In this document: one piece after another, positions 7,785 to 15,953 of the stretch
How positions within the stretch are numbered: position 1 is the first letter of the stretch
Layout of the letters: every line of letters starts with the position of its first letter
DNA from: an uncultured Planctomycetia bacterium
GTDB taxonomy: Bacteria; Planctomycetota; Phycisphaerae; Phycisphaerales; SM1A02
DNA length: 55,169 bases
Assembly (NCBI GenBank): GCA_937871505.1
Contig: CALMPF010000010.1
Coordinates: forward strand, 1 to 55,169
Direction: 5' to 3'
The notes under the pieces: model-generated
Told to the model about the DNA's origin: nothing
Seen by the model: only the letters and a program-made list of their open reading frames with translations
Databases searched by the model: none
Translations under genes and position numbers: made by a program

Positions 7785-9338
7785 TCACGGCGCCTCGAGA
7801 AAGCGCACGAGGGGCCCCGGAGGCTGGCGCATCGACGCGGTCCGCGCCAGCATCGCCCGCGCCCGAGCCTTGTCCGGTCCGCGGCCGGACTCCGGCGATG
7901 GGCTCAGGGCGTCGAGCGCCTGCGCCCATGCGGTGCGCTGGCGGGGATCGAGCATCTCGTGCCACGCCACGTACGCGGCGAGATCCTCGCCGCGAAGCAG
8001 CACGGACCCGAAGAGCGCCCGCTGCCGCGCCTCGTCGGGGGCGGCCCACGCCGCGAAGAAGATCGGGGCGTGCAGCTCGACCCGACTGGTCGCGGCGGCG
8101 ACTTCCGTCCGGAACGCGAGGCGGCGCTCCTTCGCGTTCCAGATGCCGTTGGTGAGATACGGCTCGTCGGGGAGGTTGAGGACGACCTCGGCGACGATCG
8201 GCTTCGCGCCGTTCACCGTTCCGAAGCCGTAGGGCGGCGGGATCGAGATCGACCGCTCGCCGCGCCGCAGCCGCTCCTTGTCCGCCTCGGCGATCGCCGG
8301 CGAGGCGAGCAGGAGATCGTCGGCCGCGCTCGACCCGTTGACGAAGAGCAGGAAGGAGAAGCCCATGGCGACGAGGCCCGCGCGCGAGACGCTCGGCGCG
8401 TCGGGACGGAAGCGCCGGACCTGCCTGGTGATCGCCGGGATGATGATCCGCTTCGAGACCCAGTCGCGCGTCTGCCCGCCCGCGTTCCCGTCGATCCCCG
8501 CGAGGAGCAGCAGATGAAGCTCCTCCATCGTGAAGAACCCGGGGGCGCCCCGCCCCTGCCGATCGGCGTCCTCTTCGGCGAGCGCGAGCAGGAGCGGCAT
8601 GAAGATCCGGCCCCAGAAGGCCTCCTCCTCGGTCCGCGGCCCGCGGTCGCCGCGACCGCGCGGCGAGGCGTCGATGCGATTCGTGGTCGCCGCCGTCATC
8701 GCCGCGGCGAAGCGCAGGACGACGTTGTTGCAGAATGGGACGAGATCGCGATCGACCCACGCGGCGAATTCGTCGCGCTGCGAGCCCTCGGGAAGCTGGC
8801 GGCCCGCCCAGCGGCCGAAGAGACGCACCCAGAGCTCGCCGGCCTGCATCCGGAGCGTCAGGCTTCGCCAGTCGTTGCGCTCGAGCCCGAGCGCGTCGGC
8901 GGGATCGCCGCTGATGGACTCGTACCAGAACGACGCCGTCCCCAGATCGCTGGAGATCCGGGAGAGCCCGCTGCGGCTGCCGGGCTCGCGCGGCAGGGCG
9001 CCGGTGAACGTGCTTGCGACCTGCACTCCTCCGGTGGCGGAGTCGCGCCGCAGGCTCTCTCCGTACGCCTCGGCGAGCGCCCGCCTGCCTTCCTCGTCCA
9101 GTGCGTTGGTGGCGACGGAGCGGAGCACGCCCTCCTCCCCCGGCGTCATCTCGACCCTGATCTGCCGCTGGGTGCAGCCTGCGAAGAGCGCCAGCACGAC
9201 GGCGCAGCCGCCGCCGAGGAGGGGGCCGATCCAGCGACGGGAGCCGCTCGGACGACTCGTCTGCTGCAGGCGCGACGCAGTCGCTCGGGGCTGATGGATC
9301 GGCGAGAGGCAGCCGGTGGCGGGCGGTGCGGAGTGCAT
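7785..9338 (-). CDS. uncharacterised lipoprotein
   Basis: 517 aa from the ATG at 9338. The frame also allows a TTG at 9377, which lacks a ribosome site. A stretch of 30-35 polar residues precedes a hydrophobic segment ending in lipobox LFAGC, so the mature protein would be lipid-anchored. This long n-region is odd; the true start may be a later non-ATG codon. The mature part has alternating helical segments (FWGRIFMPLLLALAEED; FTMEELHLLLLAGIDGN) and a C-terminal part rich in Trp and Arg. I recognise no domain. It is convergent with the ahpD-like gene, 21 bp apart. Confidence 0.75.
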   Translation of the reverse strand: MHSAPPATGCLSPIHQPRATASRLQQTSRPSGSRRWIGPLLGGGCAVVLALFAGCTQRQIRVEMTPGEEGVLRSVATNALDEEGRRALAEAYGESLRRDSATGGVQVASTFTGALPREPGSRSGLSRISSDLGTASFWYESISGDPADALGLERNDWRSLTLRMQAGELWVRLFGRWAGRQLPEGSQRDEFAAWVDRDLVPFCNNVVLRFAAAMTAATTNRIDASPRGRGDRGPRTEEEAFWGRIFMPLLLALAEEDADRQGRGAPGFFTMEELHLLLLAGIDGNAGGQTRDWVSKRIIIPAITRQVRRFRPDAPSVSRAGLVAMGFSFLLFVNGSSAADDLLLASPAIAEADKERLRRGERSISIPPPYGFGTVNGAKPIVAEVVLNLPDEPYLTNGIWNAKERRLAFRTEVAAATSRVELHAPIFFAAWAAPDEARQRALFGSVLLRGEDLAAYVAWHEMLDPRQRTAWAQALDALSPSPESGRGPDKARARAMLARTASMRQPPGPLVRFLEAP

Positions 9339-9496
9339 GGCGATGGCGTGGTCGGTTCCTGTCCGTTCGACGGGCAACGGTAAGCGGTCAGGCCTGCGGT
9401 CGGCGCGGCCCGCGGAGCCTCGGTGGGGCCGGGCGCCGCGGCGGGAGGCGACCAGCCGACGCAGCCGCTTCGCTGGACGCGCGCGCCCGGAGTCGG

Positions 9497-11845
9497 CTAC
9501 GACCGTTCAACCCTCGCCCAGTGCCGTTCCAGCCGAACGGAGGAGATCGGCACCGCGGTGCGGAGCTGCGGCGCGTGGAGCGAAACCCGGTACTCCTCGA
9601 TAAGCCACCGGAAGGCGTCGAGCTCGGGCGTTGTCCGTCCGCTTCCGTGCAGCGCCGCCGCACGCTCCTCCCAGAGGCGCTCGAAGCGGCGGATCTCGCT
9701 CATCAGCTCGAGGTCGCGGGCGTGCCCATGCGTGCGCAGACGCGCGAGACGGGCCTGCGCGGCCGCGAGATAGCGAGGCAGGTGGACGAGCCGCGCCCAC
9801 GGCAGGTCGCTGAAGAAGCCGCGCGGAAGGAGAGCCTCGACGCAGCGGCGCAGGTCCGCGGCCGACTCCTCCCACGTCGAGGGAAGCGGCTGATCGAGCG
9901 CCGCAACGAGCGCCTGCCGCAGCCCGAGGATCGACCACGCAAGGCCGACGACCTCGCGCGCGATCTCCCAGAGGCCGGTGCCCCGTTCGCCTCCGCTGCG
10001 CCGCAGCGCCGCCTCGAACGCCTCGCGCGACCGCGGAGGTGGATCGTCGCCGAGGACGGCGCGCTCCGCGATGCGCTCGATGAGCTCCTGCTCGAATCGC
10101 TCCCCTCCCTCCCACGGAGCCGCGAGCAGGCGCATCCCGGCGATCCCGATCGATCCGTCGGGCGCGGGGAGGTACTCCACGAGCGGGCGCAGCGTCGGTG
10201 CCATCGCGATGGCGGCGAGTCGCCGCACGGCGAAGCGCTGCGCCCGCTCCGCCTCCGCAGCCGTCGCGAAGAGGCCGACGCCGACGGCGTCGCCGAGGTC
10301 GACCAGCGCAGGGTGGGCCGGAACGCTCATGCCCCCGTGGACCCGCTCGATGAGTTCGGGCAGCCGATCGACGGCGAACGTCGTCATCCGCGCGGGCACG
10401 CCGTCGAGCGCGTCCGCGGCCTCCGGCGCGCCCGCACCGGCGCCTGCGGAGTCCGAGTCGCCAAGACCGTCGCGCGGCGACCGGAGGGAGCGCCGCGGCG
10501 GTGTCTCCTCCGGCCCCTGCTCGCGCCGCTCCCGGAGCGATCTCCGCAGCGCCGCGAGATCGCGCCCGGCGGCGACCACCGCGCCGCGATCGTCGATCAC
10601 CCGAAGGAACATCCGCAGATGCGCCGGCAGCTCGGCCGGACGGAAATCGGCGCCCACGATCGGCGTGCCGGTGAGCCGCCGCAGATGCTCGGCCAGCCTC
10701 TCGACGAGCGATCCCTCGCCGAAGGGAACCGACTCCGCCGCCCCCTCGGCGAACTCCGCCGCCGGGACGAAGCGCACGCGGAGGCGCTTGGGAAGGGTGC
10801 GCAGCAGGGCGACGATCTTCTCGCGGAGCATGCCCGGGACGAGCCACTCGAGCGCCTCGGCATCGATCCGCGGAAGCGCCGCGAGCGGGATCGTCGCGGC
10901 GACTCCATCCTCCTCCTCGCCGGGCTCATGCCGATAGTCGAGCGGCACGCGGAGTCCGCCGACCTCGATCGCGTCGGGAAACTCCTCGGCGGCGGCCTCT
11001 CCCGCACCGGGACGGAGCAGGTCGGCGCGCGTCATGTGCAGGAGCGCCGGCGTCCGCGCTTCGACGGCGCGGCGCCACTTCTCGAACGAGGGCGTCGAGT
11101 GGATGTCCGCGGGAATCCGCCGGTCGTAGAACTCGAATCGCGCCGCGGCGTCGAGGAGCAGGTCGCGCTGGCGCCGCTTGGCCTCGACGCGCTCGATCGT
11201 CTCGACGAGCTCCCGATTGGCCGCGAGGAACTCCCCGTCGGTGCGGATCTGCTCGTCGACGAGGGCTGCGTGGATGAAGATGTCCCGCGCTGCGCGCGGA
11301 TCGATCGGTCCGAAGGCGATGCGGCGCTTCGGCACGAGGACGAGTCCGTGGAGCGTCACGCGCTCGTACGCGGCGACCTGGCCCGCGTCGCGGCGCCAGT
11401 GCGGCTCGAAGTACTCGCGCCGGACGAGATGCGGGGCGACGCGCTCCACCCAGTCGGCGCGGATGCGACCCGCCGTGCGCGCGAAGAGCCTCGACGTCTC
11501 GACCAGCTCCGCAGCGACCACCCAGGGCGCTTCCTGGCGAAAGAGCGCCGAGCCCGATGCGATGGAGAAGCGCAGCCCGCGCGGTCCCTCGTAGACGCCC
11601 CGTTGCGGGCGGGCGGCCGGACCGCTGCCGCGGCCTCCGGAGCCCGGGCCGCCCTCGGCGCCGCGCCGCTCCTCGACGAGGCGCCCGATCTGCGTCGGGA
11701 AGCCGGCGAGTATGCACCGATGCAGGGCCCCCAGGTCGAAGGGGGCTTCCGGCAGCCGAAGCGCCCGCGCAGCCTGCGGCGCTGCGCCGCTTCGCGGCGA
11801 GTCCCGCGGCGGAGGCGAGGGATCCCCGCGTCGATCGAGCTTCAT
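9497..11845 (-). CDS. HrpA C-terminal half without helicase domains (OB/DUF3418)
   Basis: 782 aa. The sequence aligns by eye with the second half of the RNA helicase HrpA. LHRCILAGFPTQIGRL fits the end of the OB_NTP_bind region. FSIASGSALF, WVVAAELVETSRLFAR, EPHWRRDAGQVAAYERVTLHGL, ALEWLVPGMLREKIVALL and RFVPAAEFAE match DUF3418, and the C-terminal FRWLIEEYRVSLHAPQL matches HrpA's own end. The N-terminal DEAH helicase and HA2 region (about 600 residues) is absent. The start is not a random break: the ATG at 11845 overlaps the mqnD stop as ATGA, typical of coupled genes. It may act with a helicase encoded elsewhere. Confidence 0.85.
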   Translation of the reverse strand: MKLDRRGDPSPPPRDSPRSGAAPQAARALRLPEAPFDLGALHRCILAGFPTQIGRLVEERRGAEGGPGSGGRGSGPAARPQRGVYEGPRGLRFSIASGSALFRQEAPWVVAAELVETSRLFARTAGRIRADWVERVAPHLVRREYFEPHWRRDAGQVAAYERVTLHGLVLVPKRRIAFGPIDPRAARDIFIHAALVDEQIRTDGEFLAANRELVETIERVEAKRRQRDLLLDAAARFEFYDRRIPADIHSTPSFEKWRRAVEARTPALLHMTRADLLRPGAGEAAAEEFPDAIEVGGLRVPLDYRHEPGEEEDGVAATIPLAALPRIDAEALEWLVPGMLREKIVALLRTLPKRLRVRFVPAAEFAEGAAESVPFGEGSLVERLAEHLRRLTGTPIVGADFRPAELPAHLRMFLRVIDDRGAVVAAGRDLAALRRSLRERREQGPEETPPRRSLRSPRDGLGDSDSAGAGAGAPEAADALDGVPARMTTFAVDRLPELIERVHGGMSVPAHPALVDLGDAVGVGLFATAAEAERAQRFAVRRLAAIAMAPTLRPLVEYLPAPDGSIGIAGMRLLAAPWEGGERFEQELIERIAERAVLGDDPPPRSREAFEAALRRSGGERGTGLWEIAREVVGLAWSILGLRQALVAALDQPLPSTWEESAADLRRCVEALLPRGFFSDLPWARLVHLPRYLAAAQARLARLRTHGHARDLELMSEIRRFERLWEERAAALHGSGRTTPELDAFRWLIEEYRVSLHAPQLRTAVPISSVRLERHWARVERS

Positions 11846-12723
11846 GCCTGCATCGATCCGATCATGTCGACGGCGACCCGCGGGGCCAGCCCGGCGTCGG
11901 CAGCCTCGGCGAGGAGGCGCTCGACGGCGGCCCGGCCGCGCGGCCCGCAGTCGAGCGTCCAGTGGTTGACGTAGAGCCGGACGAACTCGTCGGCGGTGGC
12001 GATGTCCATGTCGCGCGCGAAGCGATGGGCGTAGGCAATGCTCGTCGCGCGGTGGTCCAGCGCGTGGGCGACGCTGCGCTCGAGGAGCGCGACGACCTCG
12101 TCGCGGGTTCCCGCGCCGAAGCGGGCGTCGAGATCGCGGCGCACGACGTTGGCGCCCAGCGGCAGCGGAAGGCCGGTGCGCCCGCGCCACCATCGGCCGA
12201 GATCCTCGACGAGGACCAGCCCGGACTCCTCGAAGGTGAGCTGTCCCTCATGGATGACGACGCCTGCGGCGAATCGCCCCGCGGCCACCTCGGCGATGAT
12301 CCGGTCGAAGGGAACCACCTCGTATCGGAACGCGCCGGGCCCCATCAAGAGGCTCGCGACCAGGAAGGCGGTCGTCCGTTCGCCCGGGACCGCCACGACG
12401 CCGGCGGAGTCGACGATCGCCTGCGGCGTCGTCCTCGCCCCGGAGACGAGCCTGGGGCCGTATCCGTCGCCCACGCTCGCTCCGCAGGCGGTGAGCACGT
12501 ACCGCTCGGCGACGCGCGGGTAGTGCGCGCAGGAGATCGCGGTGATGTCGAGCTCGCCCTTCTCCGCCTTGCGGTTGAGCAGCTCGATGTCCTCGGCCAC
12601 GCACTCGAAACGAAGCCGCGGCGATGCGACCGGCGGAGGTGCGCCATCGATCCCCACCAGCGGCCACCACATGAAGGCGTCATCCGGATCCGGGCTGTGG
12701 CCGAGGGAGAGCGTGGCGACCAT
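11842..12723 (-). CDS. mqnD: 1,4-dihydroxy-6-naphthoate synthase, futalosine pathway
   Basis: 293 aa. MqnD converts cyclic dehypoxanthine futalosine to 1,4-dihydroxy-6-naphthoate in the alternative menaquinone pathway. It has a periplasmic-binding-protein fold. Seen: LSLGHSPDPDDAFMWWPL at the N-terminus (the MqnD/MqnA signature), DIELLNRKAEKGELDITAIS, VAVPGERTTAFLVASL, and GLPLPLGANVVRRDL. The ATG at 12723 gives the family length; TAGCAT lies 5 nt upstream and there is no Shine-Dalgarno. No other mqn gene is in the window. The HrpA-like C-terminal gene overlaps its stop. Confidence 0.92.
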   Translation of the reverse strand: MVATLSLGHSPDPDDAFMWWPLVGIDGAPPPVASPRLRFECVAEDIELLNRKAEKGELDITAISCAHYPRVAERYVLTACGASVGDGYGPRLVSGARTTPQAIVDSAGVVAVPGERTTAFLVASLLMGPGAFRYEVVPFDRIIAEVAAGRFAAGVVIHEGQLTFEESGLVLVEDLGRWWRGRTGLPLPLGANVVRRDLDARFGAGTRDEVVALLERSVAHALDHRATSIAYAHRFARDMDIATADEFVRLYVNHWTLDCGPRGRAAVERLLAEAADAGLAPRVAVDMIGSMQA

Positions 12724-12728
12724 GCGCG

Positions 12729-12734
12729 ATGCTA
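12729..12734 (-). promoter_or_regulatory. TAGCAT, candidate -10 for leaderless mqnD
   Basis: TAGCAT reads on the minus strand and ends 5 nt before the mqnD ATG. It matches TATAAT at four of six positions. The spacing would place transcription start at or next to the ATG. No -35 is evident. Confidence 0.4.
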
Positions 12735-12816
12735 GCGGAACGGGCCCCTCGCTCGATGACTGCACCGTCGACCGCCGGCGCGACGCGCTGCCGAAGGTCG
12801 TCCGGTCTGTCCCTTG

Positions 12817-12924
12817 CGGCCGCGGGAGCCAGTCCGGACGCGATCGCCACTCCGGCCGTAAGCGCCAGTCGGCCCGTAAGCGCCAACGCGGCCGCGGGAG
12901 CGAGTCCGGCCGCGGGAGCCAGCC
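12817..12924. repeat. degenerate 18-bp tandem array, 6 units
   Basis: Six contiguous 18-bp units start at 12817, 12835, 12853, 12871, 12889 and 12907, with consensus CGGCCGCGGGAGCCAGTC. Units 3 and 4 share a GTAAGCGCCA variant. In one minus-strand frame this reads as hexapeptides (GLAPAA and ALALTG), which suggests slippage-derived or once-coding DNA. Confidence 0.8.
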
Positions 12925-13154
12925 CGGCGGCGCGCCGCCGGGATCCCGTCTGCACGCTCGATGCCCTCCGGGGTTGCGGCCCGATCGACGCGCAGCGCAG
13001 AAGGACGCGCAGGCGCCCGGCCGCGCGTCGAGGCGCCGCCGCGACGCGCGACCGAGCGCCGGCGCGCGATGAGCCCACCCTGAGCGCCAACTTTGGGCGC
13101 CCACCGTGAGCGCCCACCGTGAGCGATGGCGCGGCGAAGTGCGCGGATCGATCC

Positions 13155-13370
13155 CTACTTGACCGCGTCCTTGACCGCGTCGACGGCGTCCTTCGCCGCC
13201 TCTTCGGTCTTCTGCGCCGCGTCCTTCACGGTGTCGGTGGCCTTGTCTACGGCCTTCTCCGCCTCCGACTTGCGCTCGCAACCGGCGAGCGAGAGGGCGC
13301 CCACACCGAGGCAGAGGATGGCGATCGGCGCGGCGGCGCCGAGAGACGACCAGCGAAGCGACTTGGACAT
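13155..13370 (-). CDS. small helical lipoprotein
   Basis: 71 aa. Basic start, hydrophobic core and lipobox LSLAGC, then about 40 residues of charged amphipathic helix (AVDKATDTVKDAAQKTEEAA, then AVDAVKDAVK). This 11-residue-like Ala/Lys/Asp periodicity resembles LEA/YtxH- or Lpp-like envelope lipoproteins. The ATG at 13370 has GGAGA 6 nt upstream. Function is unknown; a structural or stress role at the envelope is only a guess. Confidence 0.8.
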   Translation of the reverse strand: MSKSLRWSSLGAAAPIAILCLGVGALSLAGCERKSEAEKAVDKATDTVKDAAQKTEEAAKDAVDAVKDAVK

Positions 13371-13511
13371 CGAGACTCTCCAGAAGCGTGATGGAAGGCC
13401 CTGCGAACGCCAGAGGCGGCGCCGGAGGACGCGACCGGAACCCCCGATCATTGGCGCGCCGGAGCGGGCGGGGCGCCTTCCGCGGTCAAGTTCCCCGATC
13501 GACGCGCTGGA

Positions 13512-14414
13512 TCAACGCTCCGAGTCATCGCGTGCCGCGCCGCAGAGCGCCTCGTAGAGCAGCGTCAGCGCCTGCGTGCCTTCGTGACCATGGCCGCGGG
13601 CGCGCAGCGCCTCGTAGAGCTGCCGCGCCAGCGCCAGCGCAGGCAGCGCGAGCCGCATCCGCGCCGCCTCGTCGAGCGCGATGCCGAGGTCCTTGATGAA
13701 GTGCTCCACGAAGAACCCGGGCGCGAAGTCGCGACGGAGGATCCTCGGAGCCAGATGCGCGAGCGACCACGAGCCGGCGGCGCCGACCGAGAGCGACTCG
13801 ATCACGCGCTCGCCGTCGAGTCCGGCAGCGCGCGAATAGGCAAGACCCTCGCAGAGCCCCATCATCGTCGCGGCGATCAGGACCTGATTCACCATCTTCG
13901 CGTGCTGTCCGGCGCCGGGACCGCCGTGGCGCACGATCGTCTTCCCGAGCCGGCCGAGCACCGGAAGCGCCTCGGCGACGTCGGCCTCGTCGCCGCCGAC
14001 CATGATCGAGAGCGTGGCGCTGCGGGCGCCGAGATCCCCGCCGCTGACCGGAGCATCGAGGCTTCCGACGCCGCGCTCCCTCGCGGCGACGGCGATCGTG
14101 CGGGCGAGGCTCGGCCGGCTCGTGGTCATGTCGATGATCAGGCGCGGGCGCCGATCCGCCGCGAGTGTCCCCTCACGCCCGAGATGAACGGACTCGACAT
14201 CCTCCGGGAGCCCGACGATCGAGATGACGACCTCGGCACGCTCCGCTGCCGCTCGCGGCGTCTCGGCCCACTCAGCGCCGCGGCGAAGGAGCTCCGCGGC
14301 GCGCGACCGCGTGCGGGTGTGGACGATCATCGGATGTCCGGCGTCGAGCAGGTGCCCCGCCATGGAGCGACCCATGACGCCGGTGCCGATGAAGCCGATG
14401 GTGGCAAGGGACAT
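13512..14414 (-). CDS. beta-hydroxyacid dehydrogenase (3-hydroxyisobutyrate dehydrogenase family)
   Basis: 300 aa NAD(P)-dependent oxidoreductase. The Rossmann motif [20 protein letters not shown] is at residues 7-26. The substrate motif is [20 protein letters not shown]. The catalytic Lys lies in [11 protein letters not shown], with [15 protein letters not shown] following. Both domains are complete. Family members act on 3-hydroxyisobutyrate, tartronate semialdehyde or succinic semialdehyde; sequence alone does not settle which. The ATG at 14414 has AGGA 10 nt upstream. It follows the GT4 gene on the same strand by 67 bp. Confidence 0.9.
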   Translation of the reverse strand: MSLATIGFIGTGVMGRSMAGHLLDAGHPMIVHTRTRSRAAELLRRGAEWAETPRAAAERAEVVISIVGLPEDVESVHLGREGTLAADRRPRLIIDMTTSRPSLARTIAVAARERGVGSLDAPVSGGDLGARSATLSIMVGGDEADVAEALPVLGRLGKTIVRHGGPGAGQHAKMVNQVLIAATMMGLCEGLAYSRAAGLDGERVIESLSVGAAGSWSLAHLAPRILRRDFAPGFFVEHFIKDLGIALDEAARMRLALPALALARQLYEALRARGHGHEGTQALTLLYEALCGAARDDSER

Positions 14415-14481
14415 CGAAGGGGGTTCCTCTCTCAGCCGCAGGCGCCCTCGACGGTCGGGCGATGCCGCCTCTCGGGCTGCG

Positions 14482-15681
14482 TCATCCGCGCGCGCCATGG
14501 GCTCGGCAGAGCGCCACGGTGCGCTCCGCGATCGCGGGCCAGGTGTAGGTCGAGAGGACCAGCTCGCGCCCCCGCCGCCCCATCGCCTGCGCCTCCTCGG
14601 GGTCCCCCAGCAGCCCCTCCAGCGCCGCGGCGATGCGCGCAGGCTCCAGCGGCACGATCCTCCCCGCGCGGCCGGACTCGACGTCGGGAAAGTGGCATTC
14701 CGGCGTGATCACCACCGGGCGGCCGCTCGCGAGCGCCTCGGTGATGGCCATGCTGAAGCCCTCCTGGCGACTGGGCAGGCAGAAGACCTCCGCGTCGATG
14801 AACGCTTCGAACTTCCGCGCGGCATAGAGCGGACCGACCAGATGCACGTGGCTGCCGACGCCGAGCCGGGCGACCTGGGCGACCAGCTCCGCCTGGGCTC
14901 CGTCGTCGGGACCGGCGACCACCAGATGGACGTCGGGGCGGGCGCGGCCGAGGATCGCGAAGGCCTCCGCCAGCAGGTCGAGCCCCTTCTTGAAGTGCAA
15001 CCTGCTGAGAAAGAGCACGAAGGGTGCATCGCCAAGGCCCGGGACCGTCGCGCGGAAGCGGCCGCGCGGCGGGAGCTCGGCCACCTCGTCGGGGAAGATC
15101 CCGTTGGGGACGATCTCCGTCGCCGACCGCAGGCCCAGCGGGGCGGCGAGGCGCACCTCGTCGTGGTTGAGCATGTGCAGCCAGCTCGCCTGATCGAGCA
15201 CGCGGCGGAATGCCAGCGCCAGCGCGACGCGCTTCTTCAGAGCCTTCTGCGACAGGCTCCAGGGATCGAGCATCCCGTGCGGCGCCAGCACGTACGGGAT
15301 GCCCGCCCGCTTCGCCTCCCGGGCCGCGACGCGCACGATCGGGTACCAGACGCCGTGCAGGTGCACCACGTCCGACTCGCCCACGAGCGGCCGCGCGGCT
15401 GCCGCGGCGCCCGCGCCGCGGAGGCCCTCGAGCGCCCTTGGGTGCGCGAGCGCGACGCGGACGTCCGCTCCGCCGGGAATTCCTTCGAGCAGCGCTCGGG
15501 GACTCGCAGGAGCGGAAGTTCCCGCGCCGCGCTCCGAAGCCGCGCCGCCGGCCGCGGGTGCGTAGGTCAGGATCGTCACCGCATGCCCCTGCGCGGCCTG
15601 CGCCGCCGCAAGGCGCGCCGCGACCACGGGAGGACCGCCGGCGGCGGGATCGAGCGTGCTGGCGACATGAAGGATGCGCAT
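14482..15681 (-). CDS. GT4 family glycosyltransferase
   Basis: 399 aa GT-B glycosyltransferase. The N-terminal acceptor domain opens with [20 protein letters not shown], a typical GT4 glycine loop. The C-terminal domain has [19 protein letters not shown], then [20 protein letters not shown], the E-x7-E sugar-nucleotide site. It probably builds a surface glycan; donor and acceptor are unknown. It is read divergently from the GT39-like membrane protein. A TTGCCG-17-CACAAT promoter ends 14 nt before the ATG, and no Shine-Dalgarno is seen. Confidence 0.9.
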   Translation of the reverse strand: MRILHVASTLDPAAGGPPVVAARLAAAQAAQGHAVTILTYAPAAGGAASERGAGTSAPASPRALLEGIPGGADVRVALAHPRALEGLRGAGAAAAARPLVGESDVVHLHGVWYPIVRVAAREAKRAGIPYVLAPHGMLDPWSLSQKALKKRVALALAFRRVLDQASWLHMLNHDEVRLAAPLGLRSATEIVPNGIFPDEVAELPPRGRFRATVPGLGDAPFVLFLSRLHFKKGLDLLAEAFAILGRARPDVHLVVAGPDDGAQAELVAQVARLGVGSHVHLVGPLYAARKFEAFIDAEVFCLPSRQEGFSMAITEALASGRPVVITPECHFPDVESGRAGRIVPLEPARIAAALEGLLGDPEEAQAMGRRGRELVLSTYTWPAIAERTVALCRAHGARG

Positions 15682-15695
15682 GGGCGAAGCGGGCG

Positions 15696-15724
15696 ATTGT
15701 GGCACTCGGCGAGGGCTTCGGCAA
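15696..15724 (-). promoter_or_regulatory. sigma-70-like promoter of the GT4 gene
   Basis: On the minus strand TTGCCG (15724-15719) and CACAAT (15701-15696) are separated by exactly 17 bp. The -35 is the same hexamer as in the rpmB candidate promoter. Start of transcription would be about 8 nt before the ATG, giving a very short leader. Confidence 0.55.
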
Positions 15725-15953
15725 CTCGCGATCGTCGCCCCCGCCCCGCGCGCGCCGGGGACGTTGCGGGTACGCTGCTCCCCGCCGCGCGGCCATCATC
15801 GCAGCGAGCCGCGCCGCGAGAGCGAACGGAGCGAAGATCGTGGAGGCGTTCGCGGCGCCCGGCGCGCACCGCTGCGCGGGGGCACTTCCTCCGCCCGCTC
15901 CCTGCGGCGGCCCCCGCCCCCGGTCCCCCGTCACCCCGAACACACCAGCGCCC

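Larger units (their letters stand above)
12724..13154. other. non-coding gap upstream of mqnD
   Basis: 431 bp between mqnD and the small lipoprotein gene. Frames through it encode only low-complexity Arg/Ala/Leu sequence. It holds an 18-bp tandem array at 12817-12924 and, near 13076-13126, several short copies of GCGCCCACCGTGA/GAGCGCCAAC-like sequence. No RNA gene or terminator was recognised. Confidence 0.6.

Noticed and set aside
11846..12193. Extension of the HrpA-like frame upstream into mqnD
   Set aside because: The extra 116 residues are an out-of-frame shadow of mqnD with no helicase motif; the ATGA overlap marks the start.
12724..13281. Extension of the mqnD frame upstream to 13281
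   Set aside because: The added 186 residues are Arg/Pro/Trp-rich and include the 18-bp array; the MqnD family start matches the ATG at 12723.
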